This document shows positions 8,781 through 17,773 of a DNA stretch of 64,000 bases, piece after piece. The notes below the pieces were generated by a model that saw only the letters and a list, made by a program, of their open reading frames with translations, had not been told where the DNA came from and searched no databases. The translations under genes were made by a program, and so were the position numbers. The stretch is from NCBI RefSeq assembly GCF_014635325.1, contig NZ_BMCT01000001.1, forward strand, positions 525,743 through 589,742. Direction: 5' to 3'. Position 1 is the stretch's first letter, and the number at the start of each line of letters is the position of its first letter. This stretch comes from Azorhizobium oxalatiphilum (GTDB taxonomy: Bacteria > Pseudomonadota > Alphaproteobacteria > Rhizobiales > Xanthobacteraceae).

Positions 8781-9761
8781 ATGAAGGCTGTGTTGTGCGT
8801 GCGCCATGGACCCGCCGAGGAGCTTGAGCTTCACGATCTGCCAGATCCCGTGGCAGGCCCCGGCGAGGTGGTGGTGGAAGTGGCCGCCATCGGCCTCAAC
8901 TTCTTCGACACCCTCATCATCCGCGATCTCTACCAGACCAAGCCCGAGCTGCCCTTCTCCCCCGGCGGCGAGTTCGCCGGCCGCGTGGTGGCGCTGGGCG
9001 CGGGCGTCACCCAGCCGCGCATCGGCACGCGGGTGTGCGGCTATGCCTCCTATGGCGCGGCGCGCGAGAAGGTGGTGGTGCGGGCCGACCGTCTCGCCGA
9101 GGTGCCGGACGAGCTTGATCTGGTGCGCGCCGCCGGCCTCATCGTCACCTATGGCACCAGCCTTTATGCGCTGCGTGAGCGCGGCGAGCTGAAATCCGGC
9201 GAGACGCTGGCCGTTCTCGGCGCCTCCGGCGGCGTCGGTCTTGCGGCGGTGGAACTGGGCAAGATCCTCGGCGCGAAGGTCATCGCCTGCGCCTCCTCCG
9301 CGCCCAAGCTCGCCTTCGCCCGCGCCCATGGGGCGGATATGGGCATCGACTACACGCAGGAAGACCTGAAGCTGCGCCTGAAGGAGCTGGGCGGCGAGGG
9401 CGGCATCGACATGGTGTTCGACCCCGTGGGCGGCGACCAGTCCGAGCAGGCGCTGCGGGCTCTGGGCTGGTGCGGGCGGCTGATGGTGATCGGCTTCGCG
9501 GCGGGCGAGATCCCCAAGCTGCCGTTGAACCTGCTGCTGCTGAAGAACTGCGACGCGCGCGGCGTCGCCTTCGGCACGCAGGCCCGGCGCGACGGCGCCT
9601 GGCTGACGGCCACCGTGAAGGAACTGCTGGGCTACGCCCATTCCGGCCGCATCTCGGCCCATGTGGACGCCACCTTCCCGCTGGAGCAGACGGCACAGGC
9701 GCTGGACGAGATCGCCGGCCGGCGGGTCAAGGGCAAGGTGGTGCTGACGACGGGGCTTTGA
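8781..9761 (+). CDS. Zinc-independent NADPH:quinone oxidoreductase (MDR family)
   Basis: A 326-residue medium-chain reductase. The N-terminal catalytic domain (about 1-120) lacks the cysteine zinc ligands and has GLNFFDTLIIRDLY in place of the alcohol dehydrogenase site. The Rossmann fold begins with VLGASGGVGLAAVELGKILG (about 144-163), the AxGGVG pattern of quinone oxidoreductases. Reduction of quinones or enones with NADPH in the cytoplasm is the family role. GGAGG stands before the ATG. The gene ends 7 bases from a convergent unknown gene. Confidence 0.9.
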   Translation: MKAVLCVRHGPAEELELHDLPDPVAGPGEVVVEVAAIGLNFFDTLIIRDLYQTKPELPFSPGGEFAGRVVALGAGVTQPRIGTRVCGYASYGAAREKVVVRADRLAEVPDELDLVRAAGLIVTYGTSLYALRERGELKSGETLAVLGASGGVGLAAVELGKILGAKVIACASSAPKLAFARAHGADMGIDYTQEDLKLRLKELGGEGGIDMVFDPVGGDQSEQALRALGWCGRLMVIGFAAGEIPKLPLNLLLLKNCDARGVAFGTQARRDGAWLTATVKELLGYAHSGRISAHVDATFPLEQTAQALDEIAGRRVKGKVVLTTGL

Positions 9762-9768
9762 GGGCGGT

Positions 9769-10236
9769 TTAGGCCCGAGGACGGTTCTCGTCCTGCGAGG
9801 TGCGGCTCCGTTTTGGGCGAGAGCGGCGGGGCCGCTCTAGGTCGTCGTACTCCATGGGGCGTTTGCACGGGGTGCCGCGATATTCGTCAATCGAGCGGCG
9901 CCCGTTCTGGTCCTCGACGGTGACGAGGCATCGCCTGCCGTCCATGTCCATGCTGTATCGCGCCGTCAACTCGCGGAAGGCAGCGCCTGTTGTCCCGTGC
10001 CGCAGGCAAAGAAAGCCCAGGGCTCCCGCATAAAGAGAAATTGCCTCCGTCAGCGAAGCGGAAGCTGGGGCACCCGTTGAAGTGCCTGCGATGAAGTCGA
10101 CGAGAATGTAACCTTCAGGGCTGCTGGCGGCTTCGCCGAAGACATCCGTCACGCAAAGGCCGATCATGAATCCATTACCGCACGCGAATGAATCCGCGAG
10201 ATTGTGTGCAATGGATGTCAGCGCATCGAACTTCAT
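9769..10236 (-). CDS. Hypothetical protein with basic C-terminal tail
   Basis: Not recognised. The 155-residue product has no signal peptide. Its first 90 residues (MKFDALTSIAHNLADS onward) look like a folded alpha/beta domain; residues 91-121 contain a YSMDMDGRRCLVTVEDQNGR strand pair; the last 30 residues are rich in R, K and E and look disordered. It stands alone between two convergent or tandem genes. Codon choice resembles the neighbours, so there is no sign of recent transfer. Confidence 0.65.
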   Translation of the reverse strand: MKFDALTSIAHNLADSFACGNGFMIGLCVTDVFGEAASSPEGYILVDFIAGTSTGAPASASLTEAISLYAGALGFLCLRHGTTGAAFRELTARYSMDMDGRRCLVTVEDQNGRRSIDEYRGTPCKRPMEYDDLERPRRSRPKRSRTSQDENRPRA

Positions 10237-10282
10237 TCCGGCAGCTTAGCGGAAGCCGGAATGCTCGCAACCGGCGCGGGGC

Positions 10283-10678
10283 TTACGCCTCGCCCTTCGC
10301 CCGCCGCAGCGCCTCTTCAGCCGCTTCGCGGTGCTGGGGCTTGATGTGGTTGGAGAGCAGTTGCAGCGCGCCGAACAGCACCGCTGCGTCGTCGCCGAAG
10401 CCCACCAGCGGCAGGAAATCGGGAATGCCGTCCACCGGCAGCACGAAATAGGCCAGCGCGCCGAGCAGGGTCGCCCGCACGCGCAACGGCGTGTCGCGGT
10501 CGAAGGCGGCGAAATAGGCCGCCACCGCATCGCCCGCGAAGGGCACGCGGGCCGCGCCGCCCTTCAGCTTGCGCCAGAAACCGCCGCGGACGCGCGCTTC
10601 ATCGCGCGCGGCCTGATCGCCCTCGGAACCGGGCAGGTCGCTCCAATCGAAGGATTTGCCAGTGTCGCTCGTGCTCAT
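10283..10678 (-). CDS. YkvA/DUF1232 family protein
   Basis: A 131-residue protein with a DUF1232 core of about 40 residues: PLRVRATLLGALAYFVLPVD-GIPDFLPLVGFGDDAAVL (about 68-106), a hydrophobic helical hairpin thought to sit at the membrane. An acidic N-terminal part precedes it. The molecular role of this family is unknown. I chose the ATG at 10678 because translation further upstream would run through the REP-like element. Confidence 0.82.
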   Translation of the reverse strand: MSTSDTGKSFDWSDLPGSEGDQAARDEARVRGGFWRKLKGGAARVPFAGDAVAAYFAAFDRDTPLRVRATLLGALAYFVLPVDGIPDFLPLVGFGDDAAVLFGALQLLSNHIKPQHREAAEEALRRAKGEA

Positions 10679-10765
10679 GGCTTTCGAGATGGGGACCGCG
10701 CGGCCCGCATGCAAGATCGGGGAGCGGAGGAGGTGCCCGTGGCGCTTCCGTCCCACGCGACATGT

Positions 10766-10985
10766 CCCCTCTCCCGCTTGCGGGGGAGGGCTAGGGAGGG
10801 GGAAATAGCGCGCGCCGAGCCTGGTGTCGCGAGGCGTCGCGAGTGGTTCTTGCGGCAGCACTGGCGGCGCCCGTCCCCGCCTGCGGCGGCCCCCTCCCAA
10901 CCCTCCCCGCGCTGAAGTCGGATGTTTCCGACTTCAGCACCTTGTTGCCGAAACCGGCAGCAGCCGGTTTCGAGCGGGAGAGGGC
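10766..10985. repeat. Composite REP-like element (copy a), with an insertion
   Basis: The left unit (10766-10802) is a CTCCCGCTTGCGGGGGAG hairpin with a GGGCTAGGGAGGGG tail. An inner CCGCC/GGCGG hairpin follows (10877-10889). The right unit is inverted (10891-10985) but its loop is replaced by about 62 bases holding two further perfect dyads: 12 bp at 10911-10922/10927-10938 and 9 bp at 10950-10958/10963-10971, each with a 4-base loop. The remainder of the 331-base gap between the DUF1232 gene and tamB shows nothing else. Confidence 0.85.
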
Positions 10986-11009
10986 TTCGCGCCGCACCGG
11001 GGCGCCCGC

Positions 11010-14000
11010 TCAGTAATCCCACTGGGCGCCGATGCCCACTTCGCCGCCGCCGTCCGAGCCGGCGCCGCCCTGGAGGCGGATGTTCTTGGTCACGTCCACG
11101 TCGATGGTCACGCGGCTGCCGCCCGTGGTGCCCTGCCGGACGCCCAGAGTGACATTGTCGTTGATGCGCCGGCCGATGCCCACCTCGCCGCCGGTGCCCT
11201 CGGAGTTCGCCCCGAAGTCGAGACTGTCGAGGCCGAACTGGCGGCGCAGGCTGTCGAGCTGCGAGCCGCCGCCGGAAAACTGCGCCACCGCCTGCGCCAG
11301 TTGCAGCGCCTGTCCGGTGCTGAGCTGGCCCGTGGCCTTGCCGAACAGCAGGCGGGCGACAACCTCGTCCTGCGGCAGGGTCGGCGTGGAGGAGAAGGTG
11401 ATCTCCGGGTCGGAGGCCGGCCCCGTCACCGCCACGCGGGCGGTCACGTCGGCGGCGCTGCTCTCGGCGAGGAAATCCAGCTCCGGATCGAGGGAGCCGC
11501 GGAACGTCACCACGCCCCGGCTGAAATCCAGCCGCCGGCCGAGAATGTCGAAGCGCCCGCGCAGCAGCTGGAAGCCGCCATTGGCGATGGGTTCCGCCGA
11601 GGTGCCGGTGAGGACGAGGTTGCCGCCCAGCTCCGCGTCGATGCCCATGCCGCGCACGAACACGCGGTTGGTGGCGGCAATGGTCAGGTCGAGACCTGCG
11701 GCGAACGGGCTCGCCGCCCGCGCGGCGCGCTGCTGGGCCCGCGATGCCTGCTGGTTCCGGGCGGCGGCGGGCTTGGTGGCGCCGCGCGCCTGCGTGGCGC
11801 GGGGCTGGCTGGGGGCGGTGCCGCGCTGCACGTTCACGTGGCGCACATCGATCTGCGCGCCCGCCGAGGTGAGGCGGTCGGGCACGTTGATGTCGAGATT
11901 GCGCACGTCGATGCGCCCCGACACCTGCGGCCGCGTGGCGAGCGCGCCGGTGACGGCGAGGCGGCCGTCCACCACGAGGCGCATCAGCTCGGAATTGACG
12001 AGGCCCGCATTCTGGAGCGTCAGGTCCGCCTGTCCGGGGAAGCCATCGGCGGGATCCAGCGAGACCTGCCCGCGCCCGCTGAGCGAACCGCCATTGGGCG
12101 TGCGGGCGGACAGCGAGGAGAGCGTTACGGAGCGGTCGTTGCCGGTGAGCGTCGCCTCGATGTTCTGGAGCGTCACGCCGTTCAGCGCATCGTCATAGCG
12201 CCCGCCGGAGATGCGCACCGTGCCGCCGGCGCTGGGGCTGGTGGTGGTGCCGCGCACGGTGGCGTCCACATTGGCGATGCCCGCTGCCCGCGCGCCGGAG
12301 GCCGCGAGCACGGCATTGGCGATGCCGAGATTGACCTGGCCCCTGATGGCCAGATCCAGCGCGCCCTCGCCCAGCGGGGCCGAGCCGGTGATGGTCACGC
12401 CCGAAAGCGAGGAGGCCGACACGGTGGAGCGGATCGTCACCCGCCCGCCCTCGAAGGCGCCGTCCGCCTTGATGTCGAGCGGGCCGACGCCGTTCTGCTG
12501 CAACTCCGGCTGGGAGACGCGGGCGAGCGTGAGCGTGTAGCGTCCGGTCGGCGCGGCGGCGGGGCCGGAGAGGTCCGCCTTGGCCGTCAGCGTGCCGGAG
12601 AGGCCCTGCGAGGGGGTGGCGAGATTGGCGATGGCCAGCGGCAGGTTGCGGGCATCCACGGAGAGGTCGAGCGTCTCGCCCGCCTTGCCCTCGATCACCG
12701 CCGAGCCGCCGCCGGCGTTGAGCGCGAAGCGGTCGATGGTCACGCCATTGTCCGCATAGGTCACGGTGGCCGGCTGGGCGAGGGTGGCGACCGTGCTGCC
12801 ATTGGCGAGGCGCAGGGTGTCGAAGCGCATGGCATAGCTGCCTGGCGCGGTGTTCAGGCGGCCGGTGGTGGCGAGCGTGGTGCCGCGCACGAGGCCGTCG
12901 AGCTTCAGGGCGGTGGCGTTGGTGCCGGCCGGGGTCGCGTCGATGGCGAGGCGTTCCACCTGAACGCCATTGCTGTCGAGGCCGCCGAGATTGATCTTGC
13001 CGGTCAGCGCCGGGGCCACGGCCGGGTCCAGCACCGCCAGATCGAAATTGCCGCGCTCCAGCTTCACGCCGGGTGCGGTGAGCTTGTTGGCGTCGGCCTT
13101 CAGCGCGATGCGCTGGCGGCCGCCGGGGGCGTCCAGCGTCACGTTGGCGGTCATGGCGCCGCCCATCTCGGCGAGCGCGAGAGCGGAGAGGTCTGCGAGG
13201 TTGGGCGCGGCGATGCCGATGCCGCCGGTCATCAGGCCATTGGGCGCCAGCGCCACCTTGCCGCTCGCCCGCGCGGTGCCGAGCGCGATGTCGAGCCCGT
13301 CGAGGCTGCGTCCGCCATCCGCCGCGCTGGCGAATTGCGCGGCGCCGTTCAGCGCCTTGCCGCCAATGGTGCCGGTGGCATTGAGCGTGCCGCCGGGCAG
13401 CCTGGTCAGGTCCGAGCCGGTGAACTTGATTTCGAGGTCGCGTACCGGGCGGTTCATGGCGCTGCCCTGCGGCAGGGAGACATGCCCCTTCACATCCAGT
13501 GCGTCGAGGTTCCCGGAGAACTTGGCCTTGCCTTCCACGCGGCCGGAGACGCGCTTGTCCAGCCGGGCAAGGTCCGCAAGACTGAAGCGGGCGGTCAGGT
13601 TCGCCACCGAGGGGTCGATGCGGCCCGTCACCAGCAGATCGACGCCGCCCGCGCCCAGCTTCAGGTCGTGCACGGCGAGGCCGCCGTCCTTGCCCAGCGT
13701 GAGGCCGCCGGTGAGGCGGGCGGCATCGCCCACCACGCCGTTGATCACCGGATCAGAGGTCTTGAAGCCGGTGGCTTCGCCGGTCACTTCGGCATTGAAG
13801 CCGCCGCCGTCGGGCGTCATCACCTGCCCGTTGATCACCAGCGTGCCGGCCAGCGTCTGGCCCACGAGGGGGGAGAGCGCGGCCAGATCAAGACGCGGCA
13901 TGGCGAGATTGCCGGCCACATGGGCCGGGCTGGCGCTGCCGCTGAAGGTGAGGTCGAGCGGCGCCAGCATCACGCGGGCTTCGGTGACGGTGGGCGCGCC

Positions 14001-15338
14001 GCCCTTCGGCAAAGCGCCGGTCACGGTGAAGCTGCCGTTGCGGCCCAGCGTTGCCGCCACGCGCGGATCCTGCGCCGTGAGGCCTTCCAGCTGGCCGTCC
14101 ACCTTGAGGGCCTGATTGCCGGCCGCATCGGGGGTGGCGGAAAGCGTGATGGTGGTGGTGCCGACCCCATAGCCCGAGGCGGCGATCCCTTCGCCCCAGA
14201 CGGTGGCGGCGAGGCGGGGCGCGCTCAGCGTTCCGGTGAGGTCGCCCTTGGCGAACACGGCGCCGAAGCCGACGCCGGGCGCGAGCGCCTTGAACGGCGC
14301 GGCATCGGGCACGGCGGCCTGGAAGTTGAGCGCCAGCGTGCCGGGCTTGGGGTCCACCGTGCCGCGCACTTCGGCCGTGCCGGCGCGCGCCTTCAGATTG
14401 ATGCGGTTGATGGCGACGATGAAATTCGGGCTGACCAGCGCCTCGCCGGTGAGGTTGGTGGTGCCGGCCACCAGCGGCGCGAGGTTCGCGGGCACCACAT
14501 TGGCCACGTCGCCATCCAGCGAGAAGTTGACGCGATGGCCGCCCGCTTCCGCCTTGACCCAGCTCGCGGCCGAGACGCTGATCGCCTTGCCGGCATTGAC
14601 CTTCAGCGAGCCTTCCCAATTGTCCAGCGGGCCGAGGCCGCGCAGTTCGGCGTCGATGGGCGGCAGGCCCTCCAGCCGGGCGAGGCGGGCCACGAGGCCG
14701 CCAGCCGGCTCATGCGCCTGCAGGTTGAGATCGAGCACGCGCTCCGCCGGTACATAGCGCGCGGTGCCGCCGATCTGGCCGGGATTGTCCTTGCGGGCCA
14801 GCTGGAACTGAAGCGAGATGCCGCGCTCCGGCTCCATGAGCGTGGCGGAACCCTCCAGCGAAAGCGTGGCTGCCTGCCCGGCCACCGGCTCGGCGATGCG
14901 GATGTCGGGAATGGACAGGCGATCGAGCACCAGCCGGATGGCCGGCGGGCCGCCACCGCCCTTGGCATCGGCCGGGGCGGGCGGCAGCGCGGGCTGGCGC
15001 AGCATGTCCACGCGCGTGGCGCTGACATCGCGGATGCGGGCGATGCCGGACAGAAGCGAGGTGGGCGACCAGGCGAGGTGCAGATTCTCCACGCGGGCGA
15101 ACGGCCCCTGCGTATCGGAGGCCTCGATCTCGGCCACGCTCATGTCCCACGGCACCGCGCCATTGATGCCGTGGATGCGCACGGTGAGGCCGTTGCCGGA
15201 GGCGAGCTTGCTGCCGAGTTCCGCGAGGAAGGCCTTGCCGGGCGGTGTCTGGATGAAGCCGAACACCAGCAGCCCGACCACGAGCAGGACAAGGACGGCG
15301 CCGAACAGGGCGCGGACGAAGAGGCCGAGTGCGCGCAT
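11010..15338 (-). CDS. tamB: Translocation and assembly module subunit TamB
   Basis: A 1442-residue inner-membrane-anchored periplasmic protein of the AsmA-like/TamB superfamily. An N-terminal membrane anchor (about 5-29) is followed by a very long run of short beta strands, thought to form a hydrophobic groove spanning the periplasm, and the conserved DUF490 domain occupies roughly the last 400 residues. It works with the outer-membrane protein TamA in building the envelope (autotransporter insertion or lipid transport). An Ala/Arg/Gln-rich low-complexity insert lies just before the last quarter (about residues 1170-1215). Its ATG overlaps the tamA stop by one base (TGATG), so the two are translationally coupled. 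Confidence 0.95.
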   Translation of the reverse strand: MRALGLFVRALFGAVLVLLVVGLLVFGFIQTPPGKAFLAELGSKLASGNGLTVRIHGINGAVPWDMSVAEIEASDTQGPFARVENLHLAWSPTSLLSGIARIRDVSATRVDMLRQPALPPAPADAKGGGGPPAIRLVLDRLSIPDIRIAEPVAGQAATLSLEGSATLMEPERGISLQFQLARKDNPGQIGGTARYVPAERVLDLNLQAHEPAGGLVARLARLEGLPPIDAELRGLGPLDNWEGSLKVNAGKAISVSAASWVKAEAGGHRVNFSLDGDVANVVPANLAPLVAGTTNLTGEALVSPNFIVAINRINLKARAGTAEVRGTVDPKPGTLALNFQAAVPDAAPFKALAPGVGFGAVFAKGDLTGTLSAPRLAATVWGEGIAASGYGVGTTTITLSATPDAAGNQALKVDGQLEGLTAQDPRVAATLGRNGSFTVTGALPKGGAPTVTEARVMLAPLDLTFSGSASPAHVAGNLAMPRLDLAALSPLVGQTLAGTLVINGQVMTPDGGGFNAEVTGEATGFKTSDPVINGVVGDAARLTGGLTLGKDGGLAVHDLKLGAGGVDLLVTGRIDPSVANLTARFSLADLARLDKRVSGRVEGKAKFSGNLDALDVKGHVSLPQGSAMNRPVRDLEIKFTGSDLTRLPGGTLNATGTIGGKALNGAAQFASAADGGRSLDGLDIALGTARASGKVALAPNGLMTGGIGIAAPNLADLSALALAEMGGAMTANVTLDAPGGRQRIALKADANKLTAPGVKLERGNFDLAVLDPAVAPALTGKINLGGLDSNGVQVERLAIDATPAGTNATALKLDGLVRGTTLATTGRLNTAPGSYAMRFDTLRLANGSTVATLAQPATVTYADNGVTIDRFALNAGGGSAVIEGKAGETLDLSVDARNLPLAIANLATPSQGLSGTLTAKADLSGPAAAPTGRYTLTLARVSQPELQQNGVGPLDIKADGAFEGGRVTIRSTVSASSLSGVTITGSAPLGEGALDLAIRGQVNLGIANAVLAASGARAAGIANVDATVRGTTTSPSAGGTVRISGGRYDDALNGVTLQNIEATLTGNDRSVTLSSLSARTPNGGSLSGRGQVSLDPADGFPGQADLTLQNAGLVNSELMRLVVDGRLAVTGALATRPQVSGRIDVRNLDINVPDRLTSAGAQIDVRHVNVQRGTAPSQPRATQARGATKPAAARNQQASRAQQRAARAASPFAAGLDLTIAATNRVFVRGMGIDAELGGNLVLTGTSAEPIANGGFQLLRGRFDILGRRLDFSRGVVTFRGSLDPELDFLAESSAADVTARVAVTGPASDPEITFSSTPTLPQDEVVARLLFGKATGQLSTGQALQLAQAVAQFSGGGSQLDSLRRQFGLDSLDFGANSEGTGGEVGIGRRINDNVTLGVRQGTTGGSRVTIDVDVTKNIRLQGGAGSDGGGEVGIGAQWDY

Positions 15339-17440
15339 CAGAAAGCCTGACCGAGGCTGAGGTAGACCCCGTATTTGGAGCTACCGTCGGGCGGGTTGAG
15401 CGGCACGGCGAAGTCGAGGCGCACCGGCCCCACCGCCGTATAGTATCGCAGTCCGATGCCCGCAGAATAATACATGGCGCTGAAGTCGGGAACCTCGGAG
15501 GCGAAAGCCGCGCCCATGTCGAAGAAGGGCACCACGCCGATGGTGTCGGTGATCTTGATGCGCATCTCCGTGGAGGCGGTGAAATAGCTGAGGCCGCCGA
15601 TGACGATGCCGTTGGGCGTCTGCGGGCTGGCCTTCTGATAGTCGATGCCGCGCACGGTGCCGCCGCCGCCCACATAGAAGCGCCGCTGCGCCGGCACATC
15701 CAGCAGTTCCGGCCCGATCAGCGAGCCGGCCGAAACCCGGCCGGCGAGGATCCAGCGCTTGTCCTCGTCGAAGGCGTGATAGGCGGAGAGGGAGGCCTTC
15801 AGCATCACCGGGCCGGCGCCCGAGTCGCCGAAGGCCACGAACGGCTCCACCGTGGCGGTGAACTTGTAGCCCTTGGTGGCGTCCAGCGGATTGTCCGTGG
15901 TGTCTCCGGTGAGGCTCACCGGAATGCCGGCGATGAAGGGATCGGTGGTGCCGAAATAATCCTGCACCGTGGACTGTTCGAGATCGACGCCGACCTGCCC
16001 GCTCCAGTCCTCGTTGAAGCGATGGCGCACGCCGCCGGTGAAGGTGACGCCCTCGCGCACATAGGCGTCCGTCACCTCGCGCAGAACGGCGGCCTCGGCG
16101 ACCAGATCGTCATTGGCGGTCCAGATGCCGGGCTTGGAGAAGCTGGCGGCCAGCCGGTAGCCGAAGGGATCGGCATTGGGCACGGCGTCCGAGCCCTCCG
16201 AATACCAGGAGACCTGCGCATCGAGGCGCAGCGTCTCGCCGCCGCCCCATAGATTGCGGTGGCCCCAGAAGGCATTGGCGGAGGAGCCGTCGGTGGAGGA
16301 ATATTTGGCGCCGAAGCCCACGTAATGCAGCTCGCGCTCGCTCACGAGGATCTCGATGGGCAACTGGCCCTGCGCGTTCAGGCGGTCCGCCTCGCGGAAG
16401 CGCACGGAGCCGATGATCTCATAGGCCGTGAGGCGCTTGCGCAGGGCATCGAGGCGCTCGGGCGAATAGGGCTCGCCGGGATAGATGTCCACGCGCGACA
16501 GGATGAACTCGGGCTTGATGGTCTTGGTGCCGGACACCGTGAACGGGCCGAAGGTGGCGGGCCGGCCGGGGTCCACATAATAGGTCACGTCCACCCGGCG
16601 GTTGGCGTGATCCGCCACCACATCCTTGGAGGCGACGCGGGCGAAGGGGTGGCCGGCATTGCGCAATGTGGTGGTGATGGTGCGCTCGGCGCTTGTGATG
16701 AGCGTCGCCTTGGCCGGCTGGCCGGCTTCAAGCCGCATGGCCTTGAGGCTCGGCCCGTCCATGAGCGGGCGGCCGGCGGGATCGACAAGGCGCACGGTGC
16801 CGAACTGGAACTGCGGGCCGGTGTCCACCTTCACCACCACCGGCACATCGCCGGCCTTGCGGGCGGCTTCCACCCGGTCGAAGGCGGCCACCGTATCGGC
16901 GGGCACGCCCGCGACGGTGATGTCGATGCGGCCGGCATAATAGCCTTCGGCATACAGGGCGGCGATGATGCGCTCGCGATCCGCCAGAGCCCGGCGCACG
17001 AGGCCGGCGGCCCCCGAGGGGGCGTTGGTCTTCAGCCGCTCGAGGTTCGAGGCGTCGGTAACGGCGCTCTTGGCAGCACTGTCGCCGGTGACGTCGATGG
17101 TGAGAGCATAGGGCGTGGCATCGGCCACCGCCGGCTGGTTCTTGGCGGCGTTGGGATTGAACCACGCCATGGCCTTGTCGAAGAAGGTGGCGTTGGGGTC
17201 CGCGGCGGTCTGGCTGGCGGCATCCTGTCCGGCGCCGCCCTGGCCGCCGAAAAGCTGGGCCTTGGCCGGAAGGGGGCTGAGGAGCGCGCACACGAGGCCG
17301 GCACCCAGTACCAGTCGGGCGCAACTATCCGGCAACCGCCCGCCGAGCCCCAGAAGCCCGCGCGGCCGTTCCAAACCCTGCGACCGCCGCCGCTTCACCG
17401 TCTTCCGCAAACCGCCCCCATCACGCGTGAACTGGTCCAT
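15338..17440 (-). CDS. tamA: Translocation and assembly module subunit TamA (Omp85/BamA superfamily)
   Basis: A 700-residue outer-membrane protein. After an unusually long basic N-terminus, a signal peptide core (LVLGAGLVCALLSPLPAKAQ) ends near residue 62. POTRA-like domains occupy about 95-370, and a 16-strand barrel fills the C-terminal half, ending in the outer-membrane signature SKYGVYLSLGQAF with terminal phenylalanine. It partners TamB, the next gene. The 5' extension could mean the true start is further in, but no better start codon with a ribosome-binding site is evident. Confidence 0.94.
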   Translation of the reverse strand: MDQFTRDGGGLRKTVKRRRSQGLERPRGLLGLGGRLPDSCARLVLGAGLVCALLSPLPAKAQLFGGQGGAGQDAASQTAADPNATFFDKAMAWFNPNAAKNQPAVADATPYALTIDVTGDSAAKSAVTDASNLERLKTNAPSGAAGLVRRALADRERIIAALYAEGYYAGRIDITVAGVPADTVAAFDRVEAARKAGDVPVVVKVDTGPQFQFGTVRLVDPAGRPLMDGPSLKAMRLEAGQPAKATLITSAERTITTTLRNAGHPFARVASKDVVADHANRRVDVTYYVDPGRPATFGPFTVSGTKTIKPEFILSRVDIYPGEPYSPERLDALRKRLTAYEIIGSVRFREADRLNAQGQLPIEILVSERELHYVGFGAKYSSTDGSSANAFWGHRNLWGGGETLRLDAQVSWYSEGSDAVPNADPFGYRLAASFSKPGIWTANDDLVAEAAVLREVTDAYVREGVTFTGGVRHRFNEDWSGQVGVDLEQSTVQDYFGTTDPFIAGIPVSLTGDTTDNPLDATKGYKFTATVEPFVAFGDSGAGPVMLKASLSAYHAFDEDKRWILAGRVSAGSLIGPELLDVPAQRRFYVGGGGTVRGIDYQKASPQTPNGIVIGGLSYFTASTEMRIKITDTIGVVPFFDMGAAFASEVPDFSAMYYSAGIGLRYYTAVGPVRLDFAVPLNPPDGSSKYGVYLSLGQAF

Positions 17441-17773
17441 TATGGAGTGAAACGCCTGATAGCTGAACCCCTTGGGGGTGATTCAGTGCTTCGGGCCTCT
17501 CCCTGAGGTTGCCTTCCGGGTCTTGGCAACCCTTATACGACAAGCCTCGAATCGCTGTTTTGATCCGCGCGGTCCACAGACAGGGTTAAGGCTTTCCTGA
17601 AGCTGTGCCCGTGCCTTGGCAGGGGCGTGGCGGCGCGTGGCATGGTCGAGGTCACGCCCGGCGGGTGCTGCCGGGGCGGGCTCTTAAGCATAAAGTGGAT
17701 TTCTCGCGCGCGAGGGTGTGCGGCATCCTCGCGCGCCTTACAGAAGATGGGTCGATCAATCCGGGAGATGCCG
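17441..17773. promoter_or_regulatory. Divergent intergenic region with two dyads
   Basis: The 333-base gap between tamA and the dehydrogenase gene has a GGTTGCC (17507-17513)/GGCAACC (17525-17531) dyad and, nearer the dehydrogenase, CGCGCGAGG (17707-17715)/CCTCGCGCG (17727-17735), each with an 11-base spacer. The second lies 38 bases before the start codon and could be a leader hairpin or an operator. No other gene is supported here. Confidence 0.45.

Noticed and set aside
10824-15350. 1508-codon plus-strand open frame opposite tamB
   Set aside because: It mirrors tamB codons; high GC keeps the antisense frame open. The translation is His/Gly/Arg-rich with no domain, while the minus strand is a clear TamB.
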